Assembly (NCBI GenBank): GCA_003255065.1
Contig: QAOA01000139.1
Location: 18,093 to 82,092 of the forward strand
Direction: 5' to 3'
DNA: 64,000 bases
Origin: Cercis canadensis
Taxonomy: Eukaryota > Streptophyta > Magnoliopsida > Fabales > Fabaceae
Under the pieces are notes generated by a model. That model worked only from the letters and a program-made list of their open reading frames with translations, ran no database searches and was not told the origin of the DNA. The position numbers and the translations under genes are program-made. Position 1 is the stretch's first letter. The number at the start of each line of letters is the position of its first letter. Positions 22,449-35,639 of the stretch are shown here, piece by piece.

Positions 22449-25400
22449 TTCAGTTAATAAGGCTTATTCTATGATTCTGCGAATAGAGAAACAAAGAGAG
22501 GTTCATATTAACCTGAGGGGAAAAGCTGAGAATTCTGCAATGTTTGTGAGAGCGCCTATGGGAAGAGGATCTGGTGCAGGAAGATCACACTCAGGAAGCC
22601 ATAAGAAACAAAGCTACATGGACAAGAAAAATGAGAAATGTTCACATTGCAATACTGGAGGTCACACTAAGGATAACTGCTTCAAGCTGCATGGCTATCC
22701 TGACTGGTACAAAGAGCTCAAGGAGCAACGAAATCAGAACTTAGGAGGAAAGCACATGGCTAATTTTGCTGATCATCCACTAGATGCAAATATGCTACAT
22801 GATACTGGGAACAACAATGAACACAGGGCTACTCTAACTGAGCTCATTCAACAGGAGCTCTCTAAAATGATTAAAGGACAAGGAGGCATTGAAGGAAATC
22901 ATATTAACTATGCACACCTTGAGAACTTTGCAGGTAACATTCCTCGACCACATTTTCCTTCTGCTTTGATGTCAATGGATAGTATAGATCCTGGTACATG
23001 GATAGTTGATACAGGTGCTTCAAATCACATGTGTACTAGCCTTAAACTCCTAGACAGTCCTAGGCGAGTAACACACCTAACTTCAGTTTTTTTACCAGAT
23101 GGATCAGTTAAAATGGTTCACTTGGTAGGAAATGTTAAACTCAGTCCCATTCTCACACTCACAGATGCACTACATGTACCTAGCTTCAAATTTAACCTTC
23201 TCTCTGTGAGAAAGCTTGCCAAAACAGCACAAATCCATTTCATTTTTCTTCCTGACAAATGCCTTTTGCAGGACCAACAGACTAAAGAAACTCTAGCAGT
23301 TGGTAAGGTGCTTGGGAATCTATACATCTTAGACAAAACTTCCTTTCATGATCATCGTTCTTTAAATTCTTGTAATAACACATCTGCTTTAGTCAGCACA
23401 ATGTGCCCTGCTGCTTGTAATTCAGTTCATATTCCTTGTACTGCTACAGTTACTTCAAATAAAGTTTCTGACCTTCTATGGCACAATAGACTTGGACATC
23501 CCTCTTTAAAAGCTTTACAACACATACCTTTCTTGAAAAATATTGATGCCACACAGCTTTCACCCTGTGATATCTGTCATAAATCCAAACAGCACAGACT
23601 CTCTTTTCCTCTCAGCACTACTCGCTCAGACAGACTCCAACTTTGATCTCATGCATATAGATCTGTGGGGACCCTATAGGACAGCTTCTATCACAGGAGC
23701 ACACTACATGCTCACTGTGGTGGATGACCATAGCAGGGCCACTTGGATTTTCTTACTTAGGCACAAGTTCCAAATACTAGACACACTGAAAACTTTCTTC
23801 AACATGATTAATACTCAATTTAACACTTCAGTTAAGTGTGTCAGAACTGACAATGGAACAGAATTCACTAACATTGCCTGTCAGTCCTTTTTATCAGAAA
23901 TGGGCATTCTACATCAAAAAAGCTGTGTTTACACCCCACAGCAAAATGGAATTGTTGAAAGAAAACATAAACACATCCTCCAAATTGCTAGAGCATTAAT
24001 GTTTCAGTCACACTTGCCTATTAAATTTTGGGGACACTCCCTTCTTATGGCTGTCTACATCATTAACAGATTACCTACTGGTGTTCTGGATTGGTGCACT
24101 CCATATGAACTCCTCCATGACAAAAAACCTGACTACACTCTTCTTAAATGTTTTGGATGCTTATGTTTTGCCACCAACACACACCCTCACAGAGACAAAT
24201 TTGCTAGTAGGGCATCCAAATGTGTTTTTCTTGGTTTTGTTGCTGGACAAAAGGCTTTTCAAGTTTATGATCTCCACACACATCAGATTTTTACTAGTAG
24301 AGATGTTTTGTTTCATGAGCATCACTTCCCTTTCGAGCATATCACTCCTGACTCCAATAACACATCTATGCCTCTTCCTTTCCTTGACACTCCCTCACCT
24401 CATTTTGACTCCCTACCATCAGTCATAAACGACTCTCCTGCCTTAAATTCTGATCCCACTGATTTTCGCTTTGAGATATCATCTTCTCCTTCCATCCCTT
24501 CCTCTCCACAGCCACCTCAACCTTTGTCTCATGTTGTGCCTCCTCCTGTCCTACGACACAGCACTAGACACACTACAAAACCAGCATGGCTTACTGACTT
24601 TGTCTCTTCTGTATTGATTCCTACAGACTTACCTGCTGTTTTTTCTGCTACTCCTACTCCTGTCTTTACAGGTTCTTCCCCCTACACACCAAATACTTTC
24701 CCTTATCACCAGTCATCCCATTTCACACACCCTTACATGTGTTTTCTTGCTAATGTATCCACTATACCAGAACCTTGCTCTTACTATCATGCAAGCAAGA
24801 ATGATAAGTGGGTTGATGCCATGAATAAAGAACTACAGGCATTGGAATCTAACCACACTTGGGACTTAGTTCCTTTGCCAAAAGGAAAGAAAGCCATTGG
24901 GTCCAAGTGGGTGTACAAAGTCAAATATCTGCCTGATGGTACTCTTGATAGATATAAGGCCAGATTGGTGGCCAAAGGCTATCACCAAATCGAAGGCATT
25001 GACTACAAGGACAGTTTTTCTCCAGTGGCTAAACTTGTCACAGTCCGGATGTTTTTGGCAATTGCAACCTCTAAGCACTGGTCCATTCACCAACTGGACA
25101 TCAACAATGCTTTTCTGCATGGTCACCTTAATGAAGAGGTTTACATGCTACCACCTCAAGGATATCTTAAGGCTCAGTCCAATGAAGTTTGCCTCCTAAA
25201 GAGGTCCCTCTATGGCTTGAAACAGGCCTCTCGCCAGTGGAATGCTGAATTCTGTGCCAAACTCACAGGTTTTGGTTTCCAGCAGAGTGGTCATGACCAC
25301 TGCCTGTTTACCATGCATACCTCTGACTCCTTCTTAGCCTTACTGGTTTATGTTGATGATGTGCTGCTCACAGGCACACATGACACTCAAATTCAAGCTG

Positions 25401-26313
25401 TTAAAGACTTTCTTCATTCTGCGTTTACCATTAAAGATCTGGGTTTTGCCAAATATTTCCTTGGCATAGAAATCGCTCGTGGCTCTGCAGGCACCTATGT
25501 TACTCAAAGAAAATACATTCTGGACATCTTAAAGGATGCTGGACTCCTAGGGGCTAAACCAATGACCACCCCTTTGCCTAAGGGTCAGCACTTCTCCTCT
25601 GCAGGTGCTCCCATCCCTGAACCAGAGAGATATCGCAGGCTCATTGGCAGACTCCTCTATCTAAACCTCACTAGGCCAGACATTACCCATGCTGTACAGC
25701 AACTGAGTCAATTTCTTCACTCCCCTACTCAAGCACACTGGAATGGGGCCATCCATGTCCTCAAGTATCTCAAGGGCACTCCCTCTCGAGGCTTATTTTT
25801 TTCTTCCACCTCCACATTCACCCTCTCAGCCTACTGTGATGCTGATTGGGCTGCTTGCAAGGATACTCGCAGGTCTATCACAGGATATTGTGTCTCACTT
25901 GGTTCCTCTCTTATCTCTTGGAAAACCAAGAAGTAAACCACTGTTAGTCGTTCTTCTGCTGAGGCAGAATACAGAAGTCTTGCCACCACTGTCTGTGAAC
26001 TGCAATGGATTACTTATATCCTACGTGACTTTCATCTCAGCTTTCCTTTGCCCATTTCCCTCTGGTGTGACAACATGGCTGCCCTCCATATTACAGCCAA
26101 TCCTGTCTTCCATGAGAGAACTAAACACCTCGAGATTGACTGCCACATTGTACGTGACAAATATAAAGCTGGTCTTGTTCTTCCACAATATGTCTCCACT
26201 AAGTCCCAGCTTGCTGACATCTTTACCAAGAATCTTGCCAGTCCTCAATTTCATTCCATTCTCTCCAAGTTAGGCATGGTTGATTTCCATCATCCTCATG
26301 CTCCAACTTGAGG
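22449..26313 (+). pseudogene. Copia A element 5 gag-pol, 5'-truncated with frameshift and nonsense
   Basis: Sequence begins inside gag (VNKAYSMILR) and continues through zinc knuckle, protease, integrase, reverse transcriptase and RNase H to the normal pol end. A 4-bp duplication (caga) near 23627-23634 shifts the frame just before the integrase core. TAA at 25934-25936 replaces a Gln codon in RNase H. In the spacer it has DHRSLNS like element 2, not DHSFLNS like elements 3 and 4, so it is a separate copy closest to element 2 and not the missing end of element 4. Integrase D, D, E and YVDD residues are retained. Confidence 0.9.
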
Positions 26314-26319
26314 GGGGGA

Positions 26320-26594
26320 TATAGAGAATCCTGTTATTTGTTATTCAGTTACATAGTTTATTTACTTGAGTTAATTATTAGTTATTCATTGTTGATTAAT
26401 TAACTCTAGTTAGTTAGGTAGTTTACTGGTTGCCTACGTGGCATTCAAATAGTTGGGCGGTTACTGTACATATAAAGTCCATATTGTATTGTCATTTACT
26501 GATATGAGAAAATAGAGGAAAGCTTTCACAAGTGTTCTCTCTCGACCTCCTTCTCTGCCTTCTCTGCCTTGTTTACTTTCTTGAAGATTTTACA
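26320..26594 (+). repeat. LTR5 of Copia family A (3' LTR of element 5)
   Basis: It follows the polypurine tract of element 5 and ends ttttaca at 26594, after which unrelated AT-rich DNA begins; there is no primer-binding site. It matches LTR2 and LTR3 except for about one base deleted near 26520. No 5-bp target duplication matching the left flank of LTR1 or LTR4 is visible. Confidence 0.85.
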
Positions 26595-27789
26595 AAATGT
26601 GAATTTACCAGAAAAATAAAATGTGAAATTTTTTTTTTCTAATCATATTATATAAGTCTCCTCTATATAGCTTGAACCGTGATTTGTTAGTGTATAATTC
26701 TTAGGTGGTAGTTTTTTCTTTTCATCTTTTATGTATAAAAAATTCCTTCACAAGAAAATATCTAAAGTAAACCTACATTTCAGTACTCGACAGATTTGAG
26801 TTTGGACAAAATCGTCTTTGAAAGATACATTAATACAAATTGGTCATTCAAAGATAGGACATTTATAACAAAATAGTCCTCCGTTAGTTTGTTCTGTTAA
26901 CATGTGACAAAATTGCTTATGTGTCATCGTTAACTTCTTGTGTGGCACATTAAGGACTGAAATAACATTTTAAATTGCCATGTGGCATATGACGTGGGCA
27001 TTCTAAACCAAAAAAAAAAAGGCACACTTCATACGTTATGCGGTGTCACTTCTTCATTTATGATTTTGTTAAGCATCATCTTCCTCCCATTCTGTGAACT
27101 TTAACCCCCAATTTGAAGACCATCTGAAGAGTGAAGTCACCCACACCCGCGACCCAGATTTCTGCGGATTTAGTTCTGAGAACATAAGTTCAGCACTTTA
27201 GCTCCCAGCTACACCAACATACAAGATTGACTTCGTTCATACAACTGTACTGCAGAAATGTTCTATCACACCCAATTCACAATAGCTAACCCCACACTTT
27301 CTTGCCCCTATAGTGCAATATGATTAGAATTAAGAGCAAGATATTCGCCGTTTCTCGATAGACGAGATTCCTAATTTTCTGTGAAAGCTAGAAAATAACC
27401 TTCGAGGTTGAGAATGAGATGTAAGTCACCAATCAACTGGGGACTAGAGTGTTCTCGATGGTGTTCTAACAGATTATTGGGTGCGAATGTGCGATAGTGA
27501 TTTCAATTGGTGTCATACAACCTCTTAGTTTAGGCTGCATCAAAACGTAAGAATTAGAAATGGTTTACATTACATACTCTCTAAGGCTAGCACTGAAGAA
27601 AAAATTACCACTTAATGAATTTAATACCACCCCACAATTGATGTAACACATTCCCGTAATTCTGCTCAATGAACTAAAAAATTGACATAAACACAGCAAG
27701 AAAATTCCTTGCATATCATTCCAGTCTAAAATACAATGAGGTATATTTACGAATATCATGAATTACAAACCAGTACATAGCCAAAATGA

Positions 27790-28085
27790 CATTCTCATAA
27801 AGTTTGTATTCTTATTATACCAGATATGCAGAACCAAGATCTTCTTCAGTTGCAGTTTGGATAATTCACATAAAAAGTTTAACATGGTCCTACAATCATA
27901 TGAAGACAACAGTAACATATACAGCAATAGCACTTTCAAGATGAGGAAGAAGAAACGTTTTCAAGTCCCACGGCCCATGGATTGCTCGGCTGGGGGAATC
28001 GTAACCAAGACTGGTTGAGCATTAAACCCAGGATGAGGTCGCCTACGACGGAGCTCACGACCTTCTTGGCAGAATGGGAGGAAGA
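27790..28085 (-). pseudogene. Possible captured gene end inside the MULE
   Basis: The interior between the inverted repeats is less AT-rich. On the minus strand it reads in one frame PFCQEGRELRRRRPHPGFN and onward to IPPAEQSMGRGT then TGA at about 27966-27968, followed by UTR-like sequence. This resembles the 3' end of a host coding sequence, as in Pack-MULEs that capture gene fragments. I do not recognise the protein, and the reading frame could be fortuitous. Confidence 0.3.
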
Positions 28086-28367
28086 TGATGCTTAACAAAA
28101 TCAGAAATGAAGAAACGACACCGCATAACGTATGAAGTGTGCCTTCTTTTGTTTTGTTTTTTGTTTTTTTTTGTTTTTTTTTTTTCTTTTAGAATGTCCA
28201 AGTCATATGCCACATGGCAATTTAAAATATTATTTCAGTTCCTAACGTATCACACAAGCAGTTTACGGTGACACATAAACAATTTCGTCACTTGTTAACA
28301 GACCAGACTAACGAAGGACCATTTTGTTATAGATGTCCAATCTTTGAAGGACCAATTTGTAGTTAAG

Positions 28368-28745
28368 TATATTTCAAGAGTAAAACCCATTTTTGGTCCC
28401 TGAAAAATTCAACAATTGACAAGTTAGTCCCTAAAAAATGTTCGCTGACAATTTCGTTCTCAAATTATGATTTCGTACGACAAATTAGTCCTTAAATTAT
28501 GTTCGCTGACAATTTCGTCCTCGAATTATGGTTCCGTATGATAAATTAGTCCTCAGTTGAGGACTAATTTGTCGTACGGAACCATAATTTGAGGACTAAA
28601 TTGTCAGCGAACATAATTCGATGACTAATTTGTCGTCTGGAACCATAATTAGAGGACGAAATTGTCAGCGAACATTTTTGGGGGACTAACTTGTCAATCG
28701 CTGAATTTTTCAGGGACTAAAAAGGAGTTTAACTCTATATTTCAA
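28368..28745. mobile_element. MITE nested in the MULE right arm, 10-bp direct repeats
   Basis: The element at 28378-28735 (358 bp) is bordered by exact tatatttcaa repeats at 28368-28377 and 28736-28745. Its halves are inverted copies of each other: the left end begins gagtaaaacccatttttggt and the right end complements to gagttaaactcctttttagt. The left arm of the host MULE lacks it and shows the uninterrupted sequence, confirming insertion. The same family recurs at 50208-50575. Confidence 0.85.
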
Positions 28746-28807
28746 AGACGATTTTGTCCAAACTCAAATATTTCAAGGACCAAAATGTAGGTTTACTCAA
28801 ATATCTA

Positions 28808-30305
28808 AATACATCAACATGAATGACACATGTTTTAATCTTGCTAAAGTTAATGGAACACTTTATAGGAAGAAAACAAACTATTCTAATGAACCAAGAA
28901 AGAAAATTTTCCATGACTTCTATGTTGATATCTACTCTCCTTTTCTTGAGTTACTCTCAAGTTCTCAAAGGGCTGATATAATGGGAAGAAATGAACATGA
29001 CCCATGTTTTTTTTTTAAAAAAAAAAAATCAATTTTTTTTTTCACTTTTAGTTTTGACTCTGAATTGGAATACATATCTCATTAATTTTAAGAATAACCT
29101 TAATACTATTTAACTACAAATTATTTGGTAAAAAATAAACTTTTCTACATGTATGAACTTGTTTTGAACTTAACAACATTTTTGGATGGACTGTGGTCTC
29201 CAATATAATGAAAAGACCAAATAACATAATCCCCATACAACTTAATCAGGAAGAAAAGACCAAATGGCACAGATTGCCTCACACACAAGTTGAATCCCTT
29301 CATCCCTCTGCACCACATTAAAATGTCAATACTAAAAACTCTACCAAATGGGCCATTTTATGAAAGTTAAAACCAACACTCAGCATTAGCATCCATCCTA
29401 TGTTTAGACTTTATTTTTAACATACTTCTAGATGCCATTGGACATTTATACTGTTTAGAAGTGTATATATATATAAGAGGTCTATTTTCTAAATTTTAAA
29501 AATTGAAGGTTATTTTGTCAATTTTTTTTCCTAATAGGTAAGATGTAGTAATAATGGTTTTTTTTTTTTTTTTTTTTAAAGTAAAAAATTATGTAATACA
29601 TACATACATTACTCTATCGTTTAACATAGATATATGTTTTGTTTTGATTTTTTAACTTTGGTGTAAATTACCACTCAAAAAAGAAAATGGCTAGAAGGAC
29701 CTTTCTCACATATAAAACAAGTAAATGATATTTTTTTGACGTGGTATTTGCATACGAGTGGTAATGTATAAGCATTAATCTTAGTCATTAAAAAATCTTG
29801 GCCTTTTATTTTAATGACCAAGATTAAATATTTTTACATCAATGGTTAGTAGACTTTATCTCACCTCATCTATATAAGTGGGGTAAAAAAAAAAAAAAAA
29901 ATTATGGGGAGCTTGGAGCAAAATAAACTTTTAATTTTAGTATCATTGTGAAAATCTTAAAAAATTAAATGAGTCACATTTTTAAATTATTAACAAAATT
30001 TATATTTAACAGGGTCAAAACATTTATTGTCTGTTTTTCGGCACATTAACTATATTACTCTTCTTTTATGCATTTTACAAAGCACATATGATATAATATC
30101 AAAATTAAAAAGATCAATTTTGTTTCAAATTCTCAGTAAAACTTTCTTTGTTTTTGCCTACATAGGTGAGGTAGTTGGTAAGGTAAAGATAGCAAACCCC
30201 TTTTAAAACCTTGGACATAATCTTTGACTGGTGGCGCTCCGAGAGTCCGCAAGTGGGTGTTCCTCTTTCAGGTGAAACCAATTAACGAAGAGAGCCTCAA
30301 ATTGA
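28808..30305. other. AT-rich intergenic region upstream of ATP23
   Basis: No gene can be supported. Homopolymer runs lie at 29009-29040 and 29560-29578. A 17-bp stem-loop (arms 29777-29793 and 29809-29825, 16 of 17 pairing, about 15-base loop) stands out. The last ~100 bp, richer in GC, are probably the 5' UTR and promoter of ATP23. Confidence 0.5.
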
Positions 30306-33300
30306 ATGGAAGAGACGCCCATGTTCCGGGGCCAAAAGTATCCCGGTGCAGGCATGAAACGATGCCTAGAAATGATTCGGGAACGTCTCAAAAGTATTTC
30401 AATTCTTTGCCTCTGCATTTTGCTTTTCCATCTAAGTTGCAAATCTCACTAGGGTTTAGGGATCTGCCATCTTGTTCATTTTAACCCCTTTATAATTGCT
30501 CATGATGTTCGGAAACTTCAATTTTTCTCAGTATGTTTATTGAATTATAATTATCGGCAAAAAATTAATACTTTTACCCTTGAAACTGCACTTGATAGGG
30601 TTTGTTTAGAGGGTTCAATGCAATTGCATTCCTATTTGCGTTATTAACTGGATTCATTTCCTTATTCTCTGATAGCTCCCAAGGTGCAGTTTATGAGGGA
30701 ACAGTTGGAGAAAGCTGGGTGTCCTGTTGGGGAGAATTTCATTAAAGCTGTTAAATGCGACAGTTCTGCAACTGGTACTTTCAGTCCTCGTCAAGGCGTA
30801 CTTATTTCTCTGTCCATTTTATTTCTTTTATTTCTTTTGTTGTATTCAAATTTTTCCCCTGATAAGAACGTTATGTTGTGATTATATTTGGCTGATTTAA
30901 CTCCTCTTACACAGTGTAGATGAATATCTTAGTGATTGTAAATTTGAATCTGATCTTACTACTGCACATCCAAATTGTGATCTTTCCCAATTTTTTAACA
31001 CCCCGTCCAACAGTTTATAGTTTTTGCTTGATATTATCCTTGGTTGTAAGATGAGCTCTGCATTTGACTAATATTATCTTTCCCTATTATTGGTGCGCTT
31101 TGTTCTAGATACTTTTGTGCAGCAATGTGCTACGCTTTCAAGATGAGGTCAACCAGGTCATAATTCATGAGCTTATGCATGCATTTGATGAATGTCATGC
31201 AAAAGTGGATTGGAGGAATTGTGCTCACCATGCTTGTAGCGAGGTTCCCATCTAACAACATGTGGTTATTCTTGTTAAGTTTGATAGAGTTTTATATCCT
31301 ATTCTCCTCTAATCAAGATTTTTTTATGGTCATGCTAATCAGATTCGAGCTAATAATCTAAGTGGTGACTGTCATCTCTTACGGGAGCTGCTGCGAGGCA
31401 AGGTGAAGAAAGTACGAGGCCATGGACAAGTATACTTCTTTTTCCCTCCTACATGTTACATTTAAATGCAAATCATTGGCTTTGGTTGAATCTCTTCAGT
31501 GATAACATGCAACAGTTTGTTGTTGTCAGTTATTAATTTACAATATCTAAGAATCAATTGGAGAAAGAGAAAGCACTGATGTTAATCAAAGTCTATCACA
31601 GAAGCATTAGTCTGCAAGGTTTTTTTTTTTTTTTTGAAATAATTATAGAAGGTAAAATCAATAAACTTAGATACATGCAGTGGTTATTTAAGCATAAAGG
31701 GCATTTTTCCCCTTTCAGACAGGCCAGTGACTCAGTATAGAAGTCCCTATCTCCTATTTCGTGTTTTATAGAATGGCCAAAACGAATAGAAAAATATTAG
31801 TCAGTATAAAATAGTGCTTCAAATGCCTATTGGTAAATAGGATGCATGCATTTTTTTGCAAATACACATGGAGCATGAAGACAACAATATGTAAACCTTC
31901 GACTCATTACTCTTTTAATATCTGGCACCCCATCATAGGGTGGCAGATCTACAGGAATCACAGAAACGAGGAATATGATCACAAGTCTTTAGTTAGAAAT
32001 GCAATTTTTATTTATGGTGATTTCTGATATCACCTGGTTAGGCTATGAATACATTAGATAAAGAAAGGGAAACCCACATGTTTTGAAAATCATATTAACA
32101 TTATATATACTCCTGAATAAGATCAGTTAGAATGGCTAAGGTTTTTCTTCGGAAAACCAAACAAAAAAAAGCAAAAAATCCCTTAGCACCCATGCCACTA
32201 GTCAGTTAATTCCTTCTAACTGATATATGCATGCTTTCAAATCACTATACACTGAAGGTATCTGTTGGAATTATCAACCATTGTAGATCTGACATGCCCT
32301 GTTTGACTGATGAGTATGATAGATATGGTTTATCGACAACTTGGTTACTGGTTTTGAATGAGGAAATAGCAAACTATAAAATCAGAGGCCAATTGAGTCA
32401 GCCAAATCAGTTTCTTTAGTATTTGTGATCTTTTTTTTTTTTTGACAGATTGGTGTAATTGCCTTATTGCTTTATTGTAGATTATGGATAAGTAGTAAAC
32501 AAGAACTATCTTTTTTCTTGCCCTTTTAACCTAAGGATTGTTTTGCTATGGTTGGTGAGTGCTATCAAAGAGAGAATTTCAGAGGTGCCTTAAAGTCAAG
32601 ATTGGATCAATTTTTATCTTGCATGCTACTTACCTTAACACTAGATATTCCTGTGGTTCAGGAGTGAAGCCGTTTTTCCTGTTCCTTCTTTTTTGTTTTT
32701 GTTTTGGGTTTTTTTATTTTTTTGTTGGGGGGGATGATCATGATATACATAAATATAAATATGAAAAATAATTTAGAATGCAATGGACAAGATAAAAAAC
32801 TTTACTATTTTAACATTATAAATAACATATATGGTACTTATGGACATAAATGCATAAATGCATTAAGCTGTGGTGAAGGAAAACCAAGACAAGGAAACTT
32901 ATGGACATAAATGCATCTTGCCCTGCTCCTTACCACATCATATGACTTGGTGGTTTTCTCAATGTCCTAATGCTGTCAGCATATGTGCTACTGAATCTTC
33001 AATTCCCATCCTCCTGGAAGATCATTCATCTAGTTATAAAAAATAAAATTGTATATAGTTGCATAAGAAAATATGCTTAATGCTGTTTTTTACTGCATTT
33101 TTAATTATAAATAGATGCATGGCTTCTCTCTGTTCATGAACACACATATTAGCCATGTATGAAATCTGAGTGAAAGCTTGGCTATCAAAATAATAGTGTA
33201 TGAAAACATAACCTACACAGCTAGGCAACCAGTACACCTCTTTCCAAGAACCAAAAAAATTAAAAAAATAAAAAAGAAAGAAAGAAAGGAAATACCCTTC

Positions 33301-33660
33301 TCTGTCGTTGATAAACATTATAAGCTAAATGTTGCATTTCTTTTATTTTTATATGATTTACATTNTTTTTTTTTCTTTCTTTTATATGTGCCGTCTATGT
33401 GTCTTAAATCACATCTCTTGATATTCAATTGCTTCAGGCTTGCAATTCTCTTTATTCTAGTATGTTTTACCCATTATGGTTACTGTAACGTGTTTAATAT
33501 TGAATTGATGTAATGCAATGTGCAGGAATGTGTGAAAAGAAGAGCTATGGCATCACTGGCATCAAATCCTCTTTGCTCAAAAGCGGCTTGCAAGGATGTC
33601 ATAGAAGCGGTATGGGATATTTGTTATAATGATACTAAGCCCTTTGACAGAGCTCTATAG
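30306..33660 (+). CDS. ATP23: Mitochondrial inner membrane protease ATP23 homologue, five exons
   Basis: Exons are 30306-30393, 30676-30797, 31109-31243, 31343-31429 and 33526-33660, all with GT/AG introns and an unbroken joined frame of 188 residues. The product begins MEETPMFRGQ and contains KTPKVQFMREQLEKAGC, VGENFIKAVKC, the zinc-metalloprotease motif HELMH inside DEVNQVIIHELMHAFDEC, NCAHHACSEIRA, SGDCHLLREL and the closing VWDICYNDTKPFDRA. These blocks, and the length, match the M76/ATP23 family, which acts in the mitochondrial intermembrane space on ATP synthase assembly (processing of Atp6 in yeast). The ATG at 30306 is chosen because an in-frame TGA lies directly upstream. The last intron is long (about 2.1 kb) and holds an N at 33365 in a poly-T run. 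No N-terminal presequence is obvious, as expected for the family. The gene looks intact. Confidence 0.93.
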
Positions 33661-34072
33661 TAACTGTGTGATTGCTGCTAGCAATTGTATGGCAGTTATA
33701 GATGCCATTGTTTTTGTTAGGAATTTCTTGCGGTGACTATTGACTGACTGAGAATCATAACGCCCAATTTTGAATACTAAGGGCCTATCCTTTTACCTGT
33801 GGAAATCCTCAGTTGTAGCTCCCGAATAGAGGATCATACTGTTTTGACATGTACACTGAAAATTATTGCTGTTTTCTGCAGTCAAATTATTTATTTTACT
33901 TGATTTAGCCTCTTCATTTACGCATATATATTGCTGTTGTCTCTTCATGTTCATAATAGTATGAAATTAGTGAGCCTGAGTTAATTTTGAATCTTTTCCC
34001 ACTCTGTAAACGGTAGAGTCTATGTAAGGTTTATGAACCATGTGGTCGCAAGGACATTACCTTACTCTTTTT
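33661..34072. other. Downstream flank of ATP23
   Basis: AT-rich sequence following the ATP23 stop; it presumably contains the 3' UTR. No other gene is seen. Confidence 0.4.
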
Positions 34073-35118
34073 GACAAAGTTGGTTCTTGATCACACTAGA
34101 AAGAAACAAAAAGAGAAACCATCTTCTTTTCATATATCCGCGTTAGCTACATTCATTCACCTATGACACTAATTTCCACTAGACATCTTATCCTATAGAC
34201 ATCTTTGTTGTATATAGAAATGGTAGCATGATATATTCAAAGATTGTGTCAGTGTTAGATAGCACTAGCATAGACAAGAGTTGAAGACTAAAAGACAAGG
34301 AGAGTATGTAGAAAGGTTAACATGAAGGTGTTGCCTGGTGGGGTTTCTTAGAATGGTTATCTGCTTCATCTTCCTCACTCACTATCATACATTTTCTGCT
34401 ACACTCCATAGCTCAGGTAAATATTAACTCTGACAACTCTCTCTTTTGTTCTTGTAGCATTACTCACCAATCGCATTTTGGAGCTCTGTTTCTATGCTAA
34501 TACGGATAACCTGAATTTCATTGTGCTAAGCTCTAAAGTAAAACTCAATCATACACCCAGTTCTTCCTCACTAGAACCAAAAAGCATAAATTTTAGTAAT
34601 GACAAAGTTGGTTCTTGATCACACTAGAAAGAAATAAAAAGAGACACCATCTTCTTTTCATATATCCGCGTTAGCTACATTCATTCACCTATGACACTAA
34701 TTTCCACTAGACATCTTGTCCTATAGACATCTTTGTTGTATATAGAAATGGTAGCATGATATATTCAAAGATTGTGTCAGTGTTAGATAGCACTAGCATA
34801 GACAAGAGTTGAAGACTAAAAGACAAGGAGAGTATGTAGAAAGGTTAACATGAAGGTGTTGCCTGGTGGGGTTTCTTAGAATGGTTATCTGCTTCATCTT
34901 CCTCACTCACTATCATACATTTTCTGCTACACTCCATAGCTCAGGTAAATATTAACTCTGACAACTCTCTTTTGTTCTGGTAGCATTACTCACCAATCGC
35001 ATTTTGGAGCTCTGTTTCTATGCTAATACGGATAACCTGAATTTCATTGTGCTAAGCTCTAAACTAAAAATCACACACCCAGTTCCTCACTAGAACCAAA
35101 AAGCATAAATTTTAGTAG
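34073..35118 (+). repeat. 0.5-kb tandem duplication
   Basis: 34073-34600 and 34601-35118 are direct copies beginning gacaaagttggttcttgatc and ending near agcataaattttagta, offset by 528 bp. Differences are few small substitutions and short deletions in the second unit. All frames are broken, and the content is unidentified. Confidence 0.9.
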
Positions 35119-35639
35119 CAACTCTTTTGCCACAAGGGTACAACTTATCCAATAGGCCAAGTGTGATTACAAAAAATCGGGAAGGCTGTACTTCCGGGTA
35201 TTCATAAAAGAAAAAAAAAAAAAAAAATTTCAACGTGTCGTAGGTTCTATTTTTATTATCTACACTTTCTTTTCTTTTCTTTTCTTAACATGTGCTCTTT
35301 TCATTTTTTCCCAAGGTAGAAGATCTTCATTGAGAAAAAGTGCCTATTAGTTAGCAAAAGCTAAATCAAACCAGCAGGTAGCAAAGGTATCGAAGATAGT
35401 GTGAGAATACCAAAGAGCACTACTCAAATAAATAGGCTAAACAAAAATTATAGTAGGGAAGAATTAAATTCTTCTAAGTCTTCCAAAGCTTTGTGAACAT
35501 TGCAGGACGATCTCAAACTGTCATTGAAGACTAAATCATTCATGGCTTTACATAATTTTCATAAAATAAATACAGCCATACGCAACATATTTTGCCCATA
35601 AGGTTGTTGGTTAAGATAGCTGAAGAGCTACTTCTACCA

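Larger units (their letters stand above)
26756..28807. mobile_element. Non-autonomous Mutator-like element (MULE) with 9-bp target duplication
   Basis: The element proper is 26765-28798. It is bordered by an exact 9-bp direct repeat, aaatatcta, at 26756-26764 and 28799-28807. The ends are inverted repeats beginning aagtaaacctacattt on the left and, on the opposite strand of the right end, gagtaaacctacattt. Similarity between the arms extends for about 350 bp (to about 27115 on the left and from about 28070 on the right, once a nested MITE is removed). Long inverted repeats with 9-bp target duplications are diagnostic of the Mutator superfamily. No transposase is present, so movement would need a helper. 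Confidence 0.85.

Noticed and set aside
30203-30484. Open frames on both strands over ATP23 exon 1
   Set aside because: They are out of frame with MEETPMFRGQ; exon joining shows which frame is real.
33034-33513. Open frames in the long ATP23 intron
   Set aside because: Low-complexity, Phe/Lys-rich translations of AT-rich intron sequence, one containing an N.
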